A DNA stretch of 64,000 nucleotides from Nitrospira sp. (lineage in GTDB: Bacteria > Nitrospirota > Nitrospiria > Nitrospirales > Nitrospiraceae). Location of the stretch: positions 40,506 through 104,505 of the forward strand of contig JACOEJ010000001.1 of the NCBI GenBank assembly GCA_024998645.1, written 5' to 3'. A program made the translations under genes and the position numbers. The first letter of the stretch is position 1; every line of letters starts with the position of its first letter. Shown piece after piece: positions 36,508 to 45,251 of this stretch. The notes beneath the pieces are model-generated. The model ran no database searches. It saw nothing but the letters and a program-made list of their open reading frames with translations, and was not told the DNA's origin.

Positions 36508-36864
36508 TTATTTCCTGAGCGCCGCCTGGGTCTCTCCCGCCTGTTCGCAAACCATACACATGGCGGCCGCAGGGACTACGTCCAGCCTGGACTGAGGGAT
36601 AGCCTTTCCGCATTGCTCACATCGGCCATACTGTTCGGACCCCAGCTTGAAAAGCGCCCGGTCGATCGCCTCGATCTCGGCCTTCTCTCGCCCGTCCAAA
36701 CGATCGAGCAGCCGCACTATCGTCTCCTCCTGCCCCCGCTCCTCCACTTCGCTTTCGATATCGCTTTGGAGCCAGCGCAGATCCTCTTCCGTCTTGGCCA
36801 CTTCCCGAAACAACTCACGCCGTTGGGCAATCAGCTTCTTTCGAATATCGTCGACCAGTAGCAT
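36508..36864 (-). CDS. TraR/DksA C4 zinc-finger protein
   Basis: ALFKLGSEQYGRCEQCGKAIPQSRLDVVPAAAMCMVCEQAGE. Confidence 0.92.
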   Translation of the reverse strand: MLLVDDIRKKLIAQRRELFREVAKTEEDLRWLQSDIESEVEERGQEETIVRLLDRLDGREKAEIEAIDRALFKLGSEQYGRCEQCGKAIPQSRLDVVPAAAMCMVCEQAGETQAALRK

Positions 36865-36893
36865 CGCTCTACCCCTTCCTGACGATGGCCGCG

Positions 36894-37205
36894 TCAGCTA
36901 CAACATTTATCCATCTTCTCTTTCATGGCTTCTTTGCCTGCCGTGACCGCGGCGTCAACATCCGCGCGTTTCTCGGCCACGAAATGCTTCCCTCGCTCAA
37001 TCATGTCATCGAGCGCGGCCCGCGCTTCCTTGGCTCTCTCGATCACCTCTTCCTCCGCCTTCCTCGCATATCCTCGTAACTCACGCCTCGTCTCTTCTCC
37101 CGACTTCGGCGCGAGCAGAATCCCGGCGACCGCTCCCGCAAGGGCACCGCCGAGAAAGGCCAGGGCAACAGCTTGTGATGAACATCGTGCGTCGTGGTTA
37201 TCCAT
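36894..37205 (-). CDS. YtxH-like protein
   Basis: ALAFLGGALAGAVAGILLAPKSGEETRRELRGYARKAEEEV. Confidence 0.88.
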   Translation of the reverse strand: MDNHDARCSSQAVALAFLGGALAGAVAGILLAPKSGEETRRELRGYARKAEEEVIERAKEARAALDDMIERGKHFVAEKRADVDAAVTAGKEAMKEKMDKCCS

Positions 37206-37246
37206 GGCTATTCCTCCGTGATGAATAAGTTCCTCATAAATTGAAA

Positions 37247-37262
37247 AGCCAGGTTCATGCCA
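37247..37262 (-). promoter_or_regulatory. Candidate sigma-54 promoter for YtxH-chaperone operon
   Basis: Minus strand TGGCATGAACCTGGCT; GG-N10-GC. Confidence 0.65.
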
Positions 37263-37376
37263 GACTCGACCAGCCGGTCATCCGCCGATTGCGCCGGTTT
37301 GATGAGTGCTTACAGAGCGGAAAGGAGATGAAGAAGAGCGGTACTGGGGCATTCCAGGTCTTGAAGGGAAAGAGGC

Positions 37377-37395
37377 CTGATGCAAAAGGCCCCAG
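37377..37395 (-). promoter_or_regulatory. Candidate enhancer/UAS palindrome 6 (diverged)
   Basis: CTGATGCAAAAGGCCCCAG; 115 bp upstream of the minus-strand GG-N10-GC. Confidence 0.5.
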
Positions 37396-37526
37396 TGGCA
37401 AGCAGGAGAAAGATGATCAGGTCGGTCCGTCAGTCATATGTGCAATCGCTGAATGACCGAGAGGAAGGGAACCATGAGGAAGGACACTGCCGATGAAAGG
37501 ATTCTGACTGGCGTGATCGATGCGGT

Positions 37527-37559
37527 AGCTGAAGCCGTCTCAAGAGGACGGCTCTAGCT
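37527..37559. terminator. Strong hairpin, possible terminator or structured RNA
   Basis: AGCTGAAGCCGTC-TCAAGAG-GACGGCTCTAGCT; 13-bp stem with one mismatch and one wobble. Confidence 0.55.
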
Positions 37560-37581
37560 TCACCGCAATGGTACTCTCATA

Positions 37582-38172
37582 TTACCGATTACAGGCTTCG
37601 CCCTCACATCCGCCCATTCCACCTCTCGGGCCTCGATGCTCCATGCCGCCCATTCCTCCGCCGGGTCCCATCCCAGGGCCCATACCCTCGCCGCGCCCCA
37701 TCATCCCGTGACCATGCTCTCCGGCAAAGCTCCGCTCGTATTGGATGATCGACCAGATCTCTTCGTCGGTGAGCTGATCGCCGAATCCGATCATGGCCGT
37801 CCCGGGCGAGCCGTGCTTGATGACCCAGTAAATCTCGCCTTCCGTCCGATGCCGCCAGAATCCATGGTGCTGAAAATTACGCGGCGAGGGATCGAGGCCG
37901 ACTGCCGCCATGCCGTTTCCCGATCCGTCTTTGCCGTGGCAATTGAAGCAGGTGCCTTTGCCGTTGTAGAGCGCCTTGCCCTTCTCGACGATCTCGGCAG
38001 AATCCGGCAACGGACTCGCCAATGCGCGCGCTTCCGCCAGCTTGTCGGCCGGCACCAGCGACTGCATCATCTGGCGCTCAGCCGCCGACAAGGCCGATGC
38101 ACTCAAGACCGCACAAGCCAGCACAACCGCCAGCATACGTGTAATTGTCATGGCCGCAATCCTGCTCCTCAC
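37582..38172 (-). CDS. c-type cytochrome with Gly/Met/His-rich C-terminal tail
   Basis: GKALYNGKGTCFNCHGKDGSGNG; tail GHGMMGRGEGMGPGMGPGGGMGGMEHRGPRGGMGGCEGEACNR. Confidence 0.92.
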   Translation of the reverse strand: MRSRIAAMTITRMLAVVLACAVLSASALSAAERQMMQSLVPADKLAEARALASPLPDSAEIVEKGKALYNGKGTCFNCHGKDGSGNGMAAVGLDPSPRNFQHHGFWRHRTEGEIYWVIKHGSPGTAMIGFGDQLTDEEIWSIIQYERSFAGEHGHGMMGRGEGMGPGMGPGGGMGGMEHRGPRGGMGGCEGEACNR

Positions 38173-39230
38173 AAATCGAGCTCCACCATCTTGCGATGAA
38201 AGCGCGTGATGATATTGGGATCCGGGGTCAGACGAATCTGGGTCTCTTCTTTGCCCTTGTAGGGCAGGAGATTCAACACATACCGCAGGCTCTCCAGCCG
38301 GGCGGACTGCTTGTCATTCGCCTTCACAATGATCCAGGGACTGAAGGTGGCGTGCGTTTTACTGAACATTTCCTCTTTATAGCGTGTATAGGAATCCCAG
38401 AGTTCCTGCGCTTTCTCATCGACCGGACTCAGCTTCCACTGTTTGAGGGGATTCTGCCGGCGCGCTTCAAACCGTTTCGCCTGCTCTTCTTTGGAAATGG
38501 AAAACCAGAACTTGATGATGGTCACGCCATCTTCATAGAGCATATGCTCGAACTCAGTGACCTGCTGCAGGAAGCGCTGATGATCCTTCTTGCTGCAGAA
38601 TCCCATCACCGGTTCGACCACCGCGCGGTTGTACCAACTGCGGTCGAAGAAGACGATCTCGCCTTTGTTCGGCAATTGCCGGATATAGCGCTGGAAATAC
38701 CATTGGCCCTTTTCTTCATCGCTCGGTTTCGGCAACGCGACCACGCGCATCGCACGAGGATTCAGATGCTCGGTAAACCGACGGATCGTGCCGCCCTTGC
38801 CGGCCGCGTCGCGGCCTTCGACCAGAATCGCAATGCGCTGGCCGCTCTCCTGCACCCACCGTTGCAATCGAACGAGTTCAACCTGAAGCTGCCGCAATTC
38901 CTGCTCATAGAGCAGCGTCTTGCGCACTTCCTCCAGATCGACCTCTTTACGCTTCAGGAGTGTCAGCAGCCCTCTTCGGGTGTTGATGCGAATCAGTTCG
39001 TCATCCGTCAACGCGTGCCCGGCTACACCGATCGCATAGGCGATCTGATCGACGGTTTTGCTCTGTCTCTGGCGATAGCCATCACCTTGCTTGGGGATCG
39101 CCGTGGGAATGGTTTCCAGTTCATCGGCCAACAGTTCGCCGTCATGACCGATAATGCCATCGGAGCCTTGCTCGTTTCGGCTCTCTTTTTTGTTCTTGGC
39201 TTTGCCGGTCGACTCATCATCAGCAGCCAT
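38169..39230 (-). CDS. ppk2: Polyphosphate kinase 2
   Basis: IAILVEGRDAAGKGGTIRRFTEHLNPRAMRVVALPKPSDEEKGQWYFQRYI...FFDRSWYNRAVVEPVMGFC. Confidence 0.95.
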   Translation of the reverse strand: MAADDESTGKAKNKKESRNEQGSDGIIGHDGELLADELETIPTAIPKQGDGYRQRQSKTVDQIAYAIGVAGHALTDDELIRINTRRGLLTLLKRKEVDLEEVRKTLLYEQELRQLQVELVRLQRWVQESGQRIAILVEGRDAAGKGGTIRRFTEHLNPRAMRVVALPKPSDEEKGQWYFQRYIRQLPNKGEIVFFDRSWYNRAVVEPVMGFCSKKDHQRFLQQVTEFEHMLYEDGVTIIKFWFSISKEEQAKRFEARRQNPLKQWKLSPVDEKAQELWDSYTRYKEEMFSKTHATFSPWIIVKANDKQSARLESLRYVLNLLPYKGKEETQIRLTPDPNIITRFHRKMVELDL

Positions 39231-39262
39231 GACATCCCCCCGCGTTAGACTCGCTCCGCGAA

Positions 39263-39622
39263 TTAGAATACGACACTGCGGTCCCGCTCCGCGACCGCTT
39301 TGATGTAATCCGGCATGCCTTTAATAGACGCGCCGGCGACCAGATCCGCTCCGCCGATTTGCCTGGCCACCGCGCAGGCGCCGCAGACCCATATGGGAAT
39401 ATTTGCAGTTTGCACCCCGGCAAGCAAGTCTTTTAACGGAGTCAAATTCACGCCATGGACATGATCGGCTGTGCCCTTCCGTCCCAGCGTGACCGCTTCA
39501 TTCCAGAGCCAGAGGACGACATCGTGCCCCTGCTCCTTGGCCGCTTTCGCCGCGACGAACGGGAGCGTCGCCATCGTGGGATCATCCGTGCCGCGGCTCC
39601 CAGAAATAATAAACGTCGCCAT
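39263..39622 (-). CDS. DsrE-family protein
   Basis: MATFIISGSRGTDDPTMATLPFVAAKAAKEQGHDVVLWLWNEAV...IWVCGACAVARQIGGADLVAGASIKG. Confidence 0.85.
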   Translation of the reverse strand: MATFIISGSRGTDDPTMATLPFVAAKAAKEQGHDVVLWLWNEAVTLGRKGTADHVHGVNLTPLKDLLAGVQTANIPIWVCGACAVARQIGGADLVAGASIKGMPDYIKAVAERDRSVVF

Positions 39623-39677
39623 TAATTGCTCCTCCGTGAATCGTCACTCGTCAAGCGTCGCTCGCAAATCGGACGGT

Positions 39678-39717
39678 GAGGCGTCTCTCGCGCATTACGC
39701 TTCGAGAGAGACGCCTC
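39678..39717. repeat. Perfect 12-bp inverted repeat, possible terminator
   Basis: GAGGCGTCTCTC ... GAGAGACGCCTC, 12 bp beyond the stop of the 39729 gene. Confidence 0.6.
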
Positions 39718-39728
39718 CCGCGCTTGCG

Positions 39729-40739
39729 CTACTTCGGCCCTTTGAACGTCGTCTTCAAATACGCCATGACATCGGCCACGCCCTGTTGCCCGATGGTCAG
39801 ACCCCAATAGGGCATGTTGGCGGACTTTCCCATCGCCGCGCCGCCGTGATTGATCATGTTGTAGAGATATTCCGTCGGCACTTCGCTGAAATTGATGTTG
39901 GCGTGAATCGCCGGTTTCGGCTCAAGAGTGGGGGCCGCAGGTCCGTCGCCTTTTCCGGTGGCTCCGTGACACTGCATGCAGTACTCCTTGTAAATGATCT
40001 TGCCGCGCCCCGGGCTCGCCTTTGCGAATTCCGGCGCCGTCCAAGGCTCGTAATACGTGAAGTCAGGGACGCCCTGCGCGGCGAGATAGCCGATGACCGC
40101 CCGCAATTGCGGCTCGGTGGCGTCGGCCAGAAATTCCCCGGTGTGAATGATGAAATCCTGCGGGTTCTGGCCGAAACGGAACAGCCAATCCATGTTGTAC
40201 CGCTGTCCGGATTTCTCCAATGCAATGCTCTGCTGTCCGCCGATGAGCTTCCCGTTTTCTTCGATCGTATGACAGCCGAGACAGGCGTGCGCCTTGTAAG
40301 CCATCCCGCCGAACGCCACTTCATACTTGGAGACCTTCCCAACATCGAAAGCCCCGACTTTCACTCGGGGATCCTTGTTGTGCTCGGCAAAATAATCGGC
40401 GATGCCGTTGGCCTCGGCCTCCGATACGGTCACATGTTTATGCGCTTCCTGCGATTGATCCCAGCGATACCCTTTGACGTACAGAGGCGCTTCTTTGCCG
40501 GTCAACCATCGAATCAACCAGGCCCGGTTATACTTGCTCCCGGCCCAGATAAGATCGGGCGCCTTGAGATTGAAACGGGATTCAGCCTGGCCTTCCATCC
40601 GGTGACATTGGACGCAGTTCTGCTGGACCAGCTCCTTCGCCTTCGGCAGATCGGCGCCGAACAACACCGGCGGAATCGACAGCGCTCCCACCAACGTCAG
40701 CAACGCCCCTCCGACAACCACGCTCTTTCTCACGTTCAT
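39729..40739 (-). CDS. Triheme c-type cytochrome
   Basis: QQNCVQCHR, HACLGCHT, KEYCMQCHG. Confidence 0.93.
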   Translation of the reverse strand: MNVRKSVVVGGALLTLVGALSIPPVLFGADLPKAKELVQQNCVQCHRMEGQAESRFNLKAPDLIWAGSKYNRAWLIRWLTGKEAPLYVKGYRWDQSQEAHKHVTVSEAEANGIADYFAEHNKDPRVKVGAFDVGKVSKYEVAFGGMAYKAHACLGCHTIEENGKLIGGQQSIALEKSGQRYNMDWLFRFGQNPQDFIIHTGEFLADATEPQLRAVIGYLAAQGVPDFTYYEPWTAPEFAKASPGRGKIIYKEYCMQCHGATGKGDGPAAPTLEPKPAIHANINFSEVPTEYLYNMINHGGAAMGKSANMPYWGLTIGQQGVADVMAYLKTTFKGPK

Positions 40740-40775
40740 GCCGCTCCTTTCCTCTGTAGTGAACTCCGCTCTCCG

Positions 40776-41393
40776 CTACTTCGTCAGTAACCATGTGTGA
40801 ACATCGGCAATATCCTGCTGACTCAGCACCGATCCCCAGGCCGGCATCGGCCCCCGCCCATGCAACACAGTTTCCCAGAACAGATCGTCCTGTTTCAGGA
40901 TCGGATTCTTCGCCAGCTTCGGTCCCATGCCACCGGTTGCACCGGCGCCGTGACAGGCCTGGCAATTGTGTTCGAAGATGCCCGCCCCTCTTGTCGATAC
41001 GCCGACGAGCGGACCGGTGTCCGCCGGCTCTTGTGTCAGCGGCTCCGCTTTTCTCAATTCATGATCAAGCGTCGGCAGATGATCCGGCGCAGCCGGGTGA
41101 TAGCGGGCGGACAGATACCGCACGAGAAGGTCGGCTTCATCGTCAGCAATCTCCGCCCCCCAATGTTTCATCTTGTCGACGGTCGCTGCCCAGCGGTCTT
41201 TCGGCAGGCGCTGTTGAGACACCAGATCAGGACTGTGGCACACCGAGCAACGCGCAATGATCAACCCTTCGGCACGCGGCGCCAGCGCGGCGCTCACCGA
41301 CGCCAGATCGTCTTCTTGCGCCGCCGTCATCGCAGCCAGCCCTGCAAGCCCCAAGACGAACAGGCCAATGAGTGGAAGGCTCCGCGTCATCAT
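40776..41393 (-). CDS. Diheme c-type cytochrome
   Basis: ARCSVCHSPDLVSQQRLPKDRW and NCQACHGAGATGGMGPKL. Confidence 0.93.
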   Translation of the reverse strand: MMTRSLPLIGLFVLGLAGLAAMTAAQEDDLASVSAALAPRAEGLIIARCSVCHSPDLVSQQRLPKDRWAATVDKMKHWGAEIADDEADLLVRYLSARYHPAAPDHLPTLDHELRKAEPLTQEPADTGPLVGVSTRGAGIFEHNCQACHGAGATGGMGPKLAKNPILKQDDLFWETVLHGRGPMPAWGSVLSQQDIADVHTWLLTK

Positions 41394-42574
41394 AACGCCA
41401 CCGTAATAGCAACATGGTCCCACCCGTTCCACAAGAATCCGCCGGGGTTCCACGGGCTCTCTTGGGGTTGGACCTGTCCATTGGCATCCGTCGCTCGACA
41501 GAGGATCGTCACGGCACCAGCTGTCTTGGGCCTCCACAGAAACTGCCATTGCCGCCAGGCGTAGGGCTCGTCCTCGCCGACCAGCCGGGCCTGTTCCCAG
41601 GTCTTGCCGTCGTCGAACGAGAGCTCCACGGTCGCGACAGCGGCGTCTCCGCTCCAAGCCACGCCCTGCACGGTGACCGGTCCCCGTCCGACCTGGTCGC
41701 CGTTTGCCGGCAAGGCGATCAGCGACTTCACCACCATCGCTTCGACGGGAACCATCGAGGTCCCCGGCAGACCGGAGTTCGGCTGAATCGCCGTGACCGG
41801 CACGCGGTAGGCCGTCTGCATGTAATAGCCCTTAGCTTCATCCGCCTGCACCGTGATATCCGTCAGCCACTTGGTGCAGGAGTCCGCCATCCAGCCGGGA
41901 GTAATGACCCGCAACGGCGCGCCATGCAGCAGCGGCAAGGGCCGCCCGTTCATGTCATAAGCAAGGATCGTGTCCGGATGAACGGCTTTCTCCAGCGGAA
42001 TGCTTCGAGTAAATAACGGGACAGACGATACAACCGGGCGATCGGCGCCCTGGAGTTGCACATGTTTCCCATTGGGGCGTACACCGGCCTTGGCCAGCAC
42101 GTCCCGCAGCCGCACACCGGTCCACTGCGCATTGCCGACCGCGCCGCGCTCCCATTGCACACCCGGCACTTTCGGACGATGGAATGCGCGCCCGTTGCCG
42201 CTGCATTGGACGACCGCCGTAATTGTCACCTGCTCGAATTCTTTGAGATCCTTGAGCGTGAGTTCCAACGGATGTTCGATCAATCCCCCGACATGCAGCC
42301 GCCAATTGGCCGCCGCAATCAATTCAGGCGCGGGCGGGCCGAAATGACTCCGCACGAAAAACCGATGATTGGGGGTCAGATAGGACGTGAATTCGCGCAC
42401 GGGCGTTTCTGCATCGTACGGCCGCATCACGCGAACGGTCTGCGGGCCGGTTTCCGGTGAAGCCGTCTGCTCGGCCGGCGCCGGTCGCACCTGATGCCAG
42501 ACCGCGAGTCCGCCTAGGATTTGGGCCATGCGCTGCCAGAGGGTTCGACGTGACAGTGAGAGGGATTCGCTCAT
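41390..42574 (-). CDS. Sulfite oxidase-family molybdopterin oxidoreductase, Tat-exported
   Basis: SRRTLWQRMAQILGGLAV; LTLKDLKEFEQVTITAVVQCSGNGRAFHRPKVPGVQWERGAVGNAQWTGVRLRDVLAKAG; moco-dimerisation domain. Confidence 0.92.
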   Translation of the reverse strand: MSESLSLSRRTLWQRMAQILGGLAVWHQVRPAPAEQTASPETGPQTVRVMRPYDAETPVREFTSYLTPNHRFFVRSHFGPPAPELIAAANWRLHVGGLIEHPLELTLKDLKEFEQVTITAVVQCSGNGRAFHRPKVPGVQWERGAVGNAQWTGVRLRDVLAKAGVRPNGKHVQLQGADRPVVSSVPLFTRSIPLEKAVHPDTILAYDMNGRPLPLLHGAPLRVITPGWMADSCTKWLTDITVQADEAKGYYMQTAYRVPVTAIQPNSGLPGTSMVPVEAMVVKSLIALPANGDQVGRGPVTVQGVAWSGDAAVATVELSFDDGKTWEQARLVGEDEPYAWRQWQFLWRPKTAGAVTILCRATDANGQVQPQESPWNPGGFLWNGWDHVAITVAL

Positions 42575-42984
42575 GCATGCACTCCCGGTGCATGAGGATT
42601 GAGCTGGATCGTGACGGCCGGGGCACCGGAGAGAGATTGGTGCACCGTGCACCCCTGGGCGACCTTCAACAAGCGCTCTTTCATGTCCGGCGTGAGACGA
42701 TGCGGCAACCGGATCGCCAACATCATCTTCCCCACGCGATGAGGCCCTTCTGCCATCTCCCACTCGGCATCCACCGCGAGGCCTTCGCGCGAAATGTCAT
42801 GCCGCGCGCAGAACTGACCGACGAAGTAGCCGACACAGCTGGCGACCGAGCCGACAAAGAGTTCGACCGGACTCATACCCGCATTGTGGCCGCCGTCTTC
42901 TTTCGGCTGATCGGTCACCACACGATGCTGACCGCTGGTGATGTCATAGCGTGTACCACCGTGATAGGCCACAGTAAGATTCAT
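42571..42984 (-). CDS. OsmC-family protein
   Basis: MNLTVAYHGGTRYDITSG...SPVELFVGSVASCVGYFVGQFCARHDIS. Confidence 0.9.
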   Translation of the reverse strand: MNLTVAYHGGTRYDITSGQHRVVTDQPKEDGGHNAGMSPVELFVGSVASCVGYFVGQFCARHDISREGLAVDAEWEMAEGPHRVGKMMLAIRLPHRLTPDMKERLLKVAQGCTVHQSLSGAPAVTIQLNPHAPGVHA

Positions 42985-43030
42985 CGCACACCTCCCGACT
43001 ACGCTCGATTGCCGCCTGACAAACGACGAT

Positions 43031-43885
43031 TTAGTACGGTATATCCGCCGGCTTGCCACCCTTCGGCCAATCGAGCTGCTTGCCGGGGAAATCCGGACGC
43101 GGCTGGCTGTTCACATAGGCCGCCACATCGAAGGCTTCATCGTCGGTCAGTGTCCAACCCCAGCCCCTCGGCATATTGGACTTGATAAACGACGCCGCCA
43201 CCGTGACGCGAGCCATCCCGGCTGCAACATTGTAGGAATGCGGACCCCAGACCGGCGGCGCGGCCATCGTCCCCTGTCCGTCCGCGCCATGGCAGAACAC
43301 ACACTTCGTGGCAAACTGCTTCTTGCCGTTCACGAGATCCGGAATGTGACTGGAGGTCAGACGTGGAATCCCTCGCCACGGCACCGCACTGCCCGGCGGG
43401 ACGTTTTGCGATAACCATTCGATATAGGCCACGACGGCCTGCAACTTAGAACTATCGGGGGGAAGGGCCTTGCCGTTCATACTGCGTTCGAAACATTCGT
43501 TGATGCGGTCCGCCAGCGTCATCTGCCGGTCCGCCCGCGCCCGATACTCCGGATACAAACGGCTGATGCCCACAAAAGACGCGGTGTTCGGATTCATGCC
43601 GGCATCGAGATGACAATTCGTACAATTCAGCCGATTGCCCACATAGGGACGCCCATAGTCCTGCGTATCGACCACGATCTTGTAGCCTAAACGTATCTGT
43701 TCCCCTCGCTGATCGCCCGGGATCGCATCCGGCGATGGCGGCGCAAACAACATATCAGCGGACGTTAACCCGTCCCCCCGGTGGCCGGACTCAAGAGTCG
43801 AAACGGCCTTCGGGGTTGGCGTGCACCCCCCCTCGCCGACCAAAAATCCAACCACCATAACGCAGGTCCAGAAATATGATCGCAT
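43031..43885 (-). CDS. Diheme c-type cytochrome (lipoprotein-like N-terminus)
   Basis: VGNRLNCTNCHLDAGMNPNTASF and FATKCVFCHGADGQGT. Confidence 0.92.
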   Translation of the reverse strand: MRSYFWTCVMVVGFLVGEGGCTPTPKAVSTLESGHRGDGLTSADMLFAPPSPDAIPGDQRGEQIRLGYKIVVDTQDYGRPYVGNRLNCTNCHLDAGMNPNTASFVGISRLYPEYRARADRQMTLADRINECFERSMNGKALPPDSSKLQAVVAYIEWLSQNVPPGSAVPWRGIPRLTSSHIPDLVNGKKQFATKCVFCHGADGQGTMAAPPVWGPHSYNVAAGMARVTVAASFIKSNMPRGWGWTLTDDEAFDVAAYVNSQPRPDFPGKQLDWPKGGKPADIPY

Positions 43886-43895
43886 GGGCTCCTCG

Positions 43896-44114
43896 CTAGC
43901 TCTTTCTTCCTGAGGTGATGGGACAGGTATTGATCCCGAACACGGCCCACAGCGGGCAAAATCCAATTGCGCCCGTCACCAGCGCAATAGTCCCAACCAC
44001 CAGTGCCACCCCGGTACCCACCGGCGGCAACCCCGCAAAGGCCCCGATTCCAAGTGCCAGAATACCAACGACAATTCGAATGGGTCGCTCAATTCCGCCC
44101 ACGTTGCATGTCAC
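43896..44114 (-). CDS. DUF2892/YgaP-like transmembrane protein
   Basis: MTCNVGGIERPIRIVVGILALGIGAFAGL...IALVTGAIGFCPLWAVFGINTCP. Confidence 0.9.
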   Translation of the reverse strand: MTCNVGGIERPIRIVVGILALGIGAFAGLPPVGTGVALVVGTIALVTGAIGFCPLWAVFGINTCPITSGRKS

Positions 44115-44210
44115 AATGGCACCTCCTGGTCTGAGGGATATATGAACTCTGTGCTACCGGCTGGTTGGAGGCACGGAGCCTGAAAGAGATTCATCCGCAC
44201 ATCAAGCGAC

Positions 44211-44576
44211 TTACTCCTGCCGGAACGTTCGCACATAGGCCAATACATCCCAGATTTCGTCGTCTGATAATGCAGTACTCCATGCCCCCATCGCCGTATT
44301 AGGCTTGCCATCGTGAATTCGTTTGAAGAGGCTGGCATCCAACCGGCTCTGGATACCCGGGGAGGTCAGGTCGGCCGGCTTTGGAACGAGGTGAAGTCCC
44401 ATCGTTCCCTTGCCGTCGATCCCATGACAGCGGATGCAGGTATTGGAATAGATTTCTCGACCGGTCACCGCGTCATATTCTTTCCCTGACGCGGGAAGAT
44501 CTTTCAATCCGCCGCCACCGAACCCGACCGAGACCATCCCGATCACAACGCTGAATATGATTCCGACAACACGCAT
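44211..44576 (-). CDS. c-type cytochrome
   Basis: GREIYSNTCIRCHGIDGKGTMGLHLVPKPADLTSP. Confidence 0.92.
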   Translation of the reverse strand: MRVVGIIFSVVIGMVSVGFGGGGLKDLPASGKEYDAVTGREIYSNTCIRCHGIDGKGTMGLHLVPKPADLTSPGIQSRLDASLFKRIHDGKPNTAMGAWSTALSDDEIWDVLAYVRTFRQE

Positions 44577-44605
44577 ACGACCTCATCTGTTTACCAGAAA
44601 AGTAA

Positions 44606-44621
44606 TGCGAGCGATGTGCCA
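44606..44621 (-). promoter_or_regulatory. Candidate sigma-54 promoter for cytochrome/sulfite oxidase operon
   Basis: Minus strand TGGCACATCGCTCGCA; GG-N10-GC. Confidence 0.72.
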
Positions 44622-44744
44622 TCGGTGCGGAAGTCAGGCGAGAAAACTATTCAATGATCCCAGTAGGTTAGCCTCTATGCCTGAAGGACGGATGGGCGCG
44701 TGAACTTCAACTGGCGAGAAACACCCCAGGCCAGCTTTCACACA

Positions 44745-44763
44745 TTGTCCCAGGATGCCCCAA
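44745..44763 (-). promoter_or_regulatory. Candidate enhancer/UAS palindrome 7
   Basis: TTGTCCCAGGATGCCCCAA; about 125 bp upstream of the minus-strand GG-N10-GC. Confidence 0.58.
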
Positions 44764-44773
44764 TACGAGGGAA

Positions 44774-45208
44774 TTAACGAATGGTTGGAACGAGGGTGAC
44801 GTGAGCCTTCATGGAGTTGGAAATGAGGCAATTGGCTTCAGCCTTTTCGATCAGCTCCTTCGCTTTGGCGGCATCCCCTCCGGCAGGAAGCGTAATCACC
44901 GGTTTCAGCATGATGGCCGTGAACTGAAACTTTCCCTCCACAAGTTCGAGCCGCCCTTCGGCGGAGCTCTCGTACGCCGTGAATGCTAATCCGGCCCGCT
45001 CGGCCACTGCGAGAAACGTCGTCATCAGACAGATATTCGCCGATGCCACGAACAAATCCTCCGGCGACCAGATGCCGTCGTGCCCTTTGAATTCCGGCGG
45101 CGTCGCGATCTGCACATCGGGTTTGCCCGCGCAGGAGATCACTCCCTTGCGCTGCTCCGTCCATTTCACTGCCGTGTGGTACAGATAGACTTTCGGTTTC
45201 GATTCCAT
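44774..45208 (-). CDS. OsmC-family protein
   Basis: VQIATPPEFKGHDGIWSPEDLFVASANICLMTTFLAVAERAGLAFTAYESSAEGRLE. Confidence 0.88.
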   Translation of the reverse strand: MESKPKVYLYHTAVKWTEQRKGVISCAGKPDVQIATPPEFKGHDGIWSPEDLFVASANICLMTTFLAVAERAGLAFTAYESSAEGRLELVEGKFQFTAIMLKPVITLPAGGDAAKAKELIEKAEANCLISNSMKAHVTLVPTIR

Positions 45209-45251
45209 GCTCCTTCCCCTTCTTCTTGTTTCTCAGGTTATATTTCACGTT

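Noticed and set aside
37241-37456. 71-aa + ORF
   Set aside because: Overlaps predicted promoter/UAS of the YtxH operon; low-complexity Lys/Gly sequence.
38145-39248. 367-aa + strand ORF opposite PPK2
   Set aside because: Antisense to a well-supported ppk2 gene; no family motifs.
39471-40790. 439-aa + strand ORF opposite the triheme cytochrome
   Set aside because: Antisense shadow of CXXCH-containing gene.
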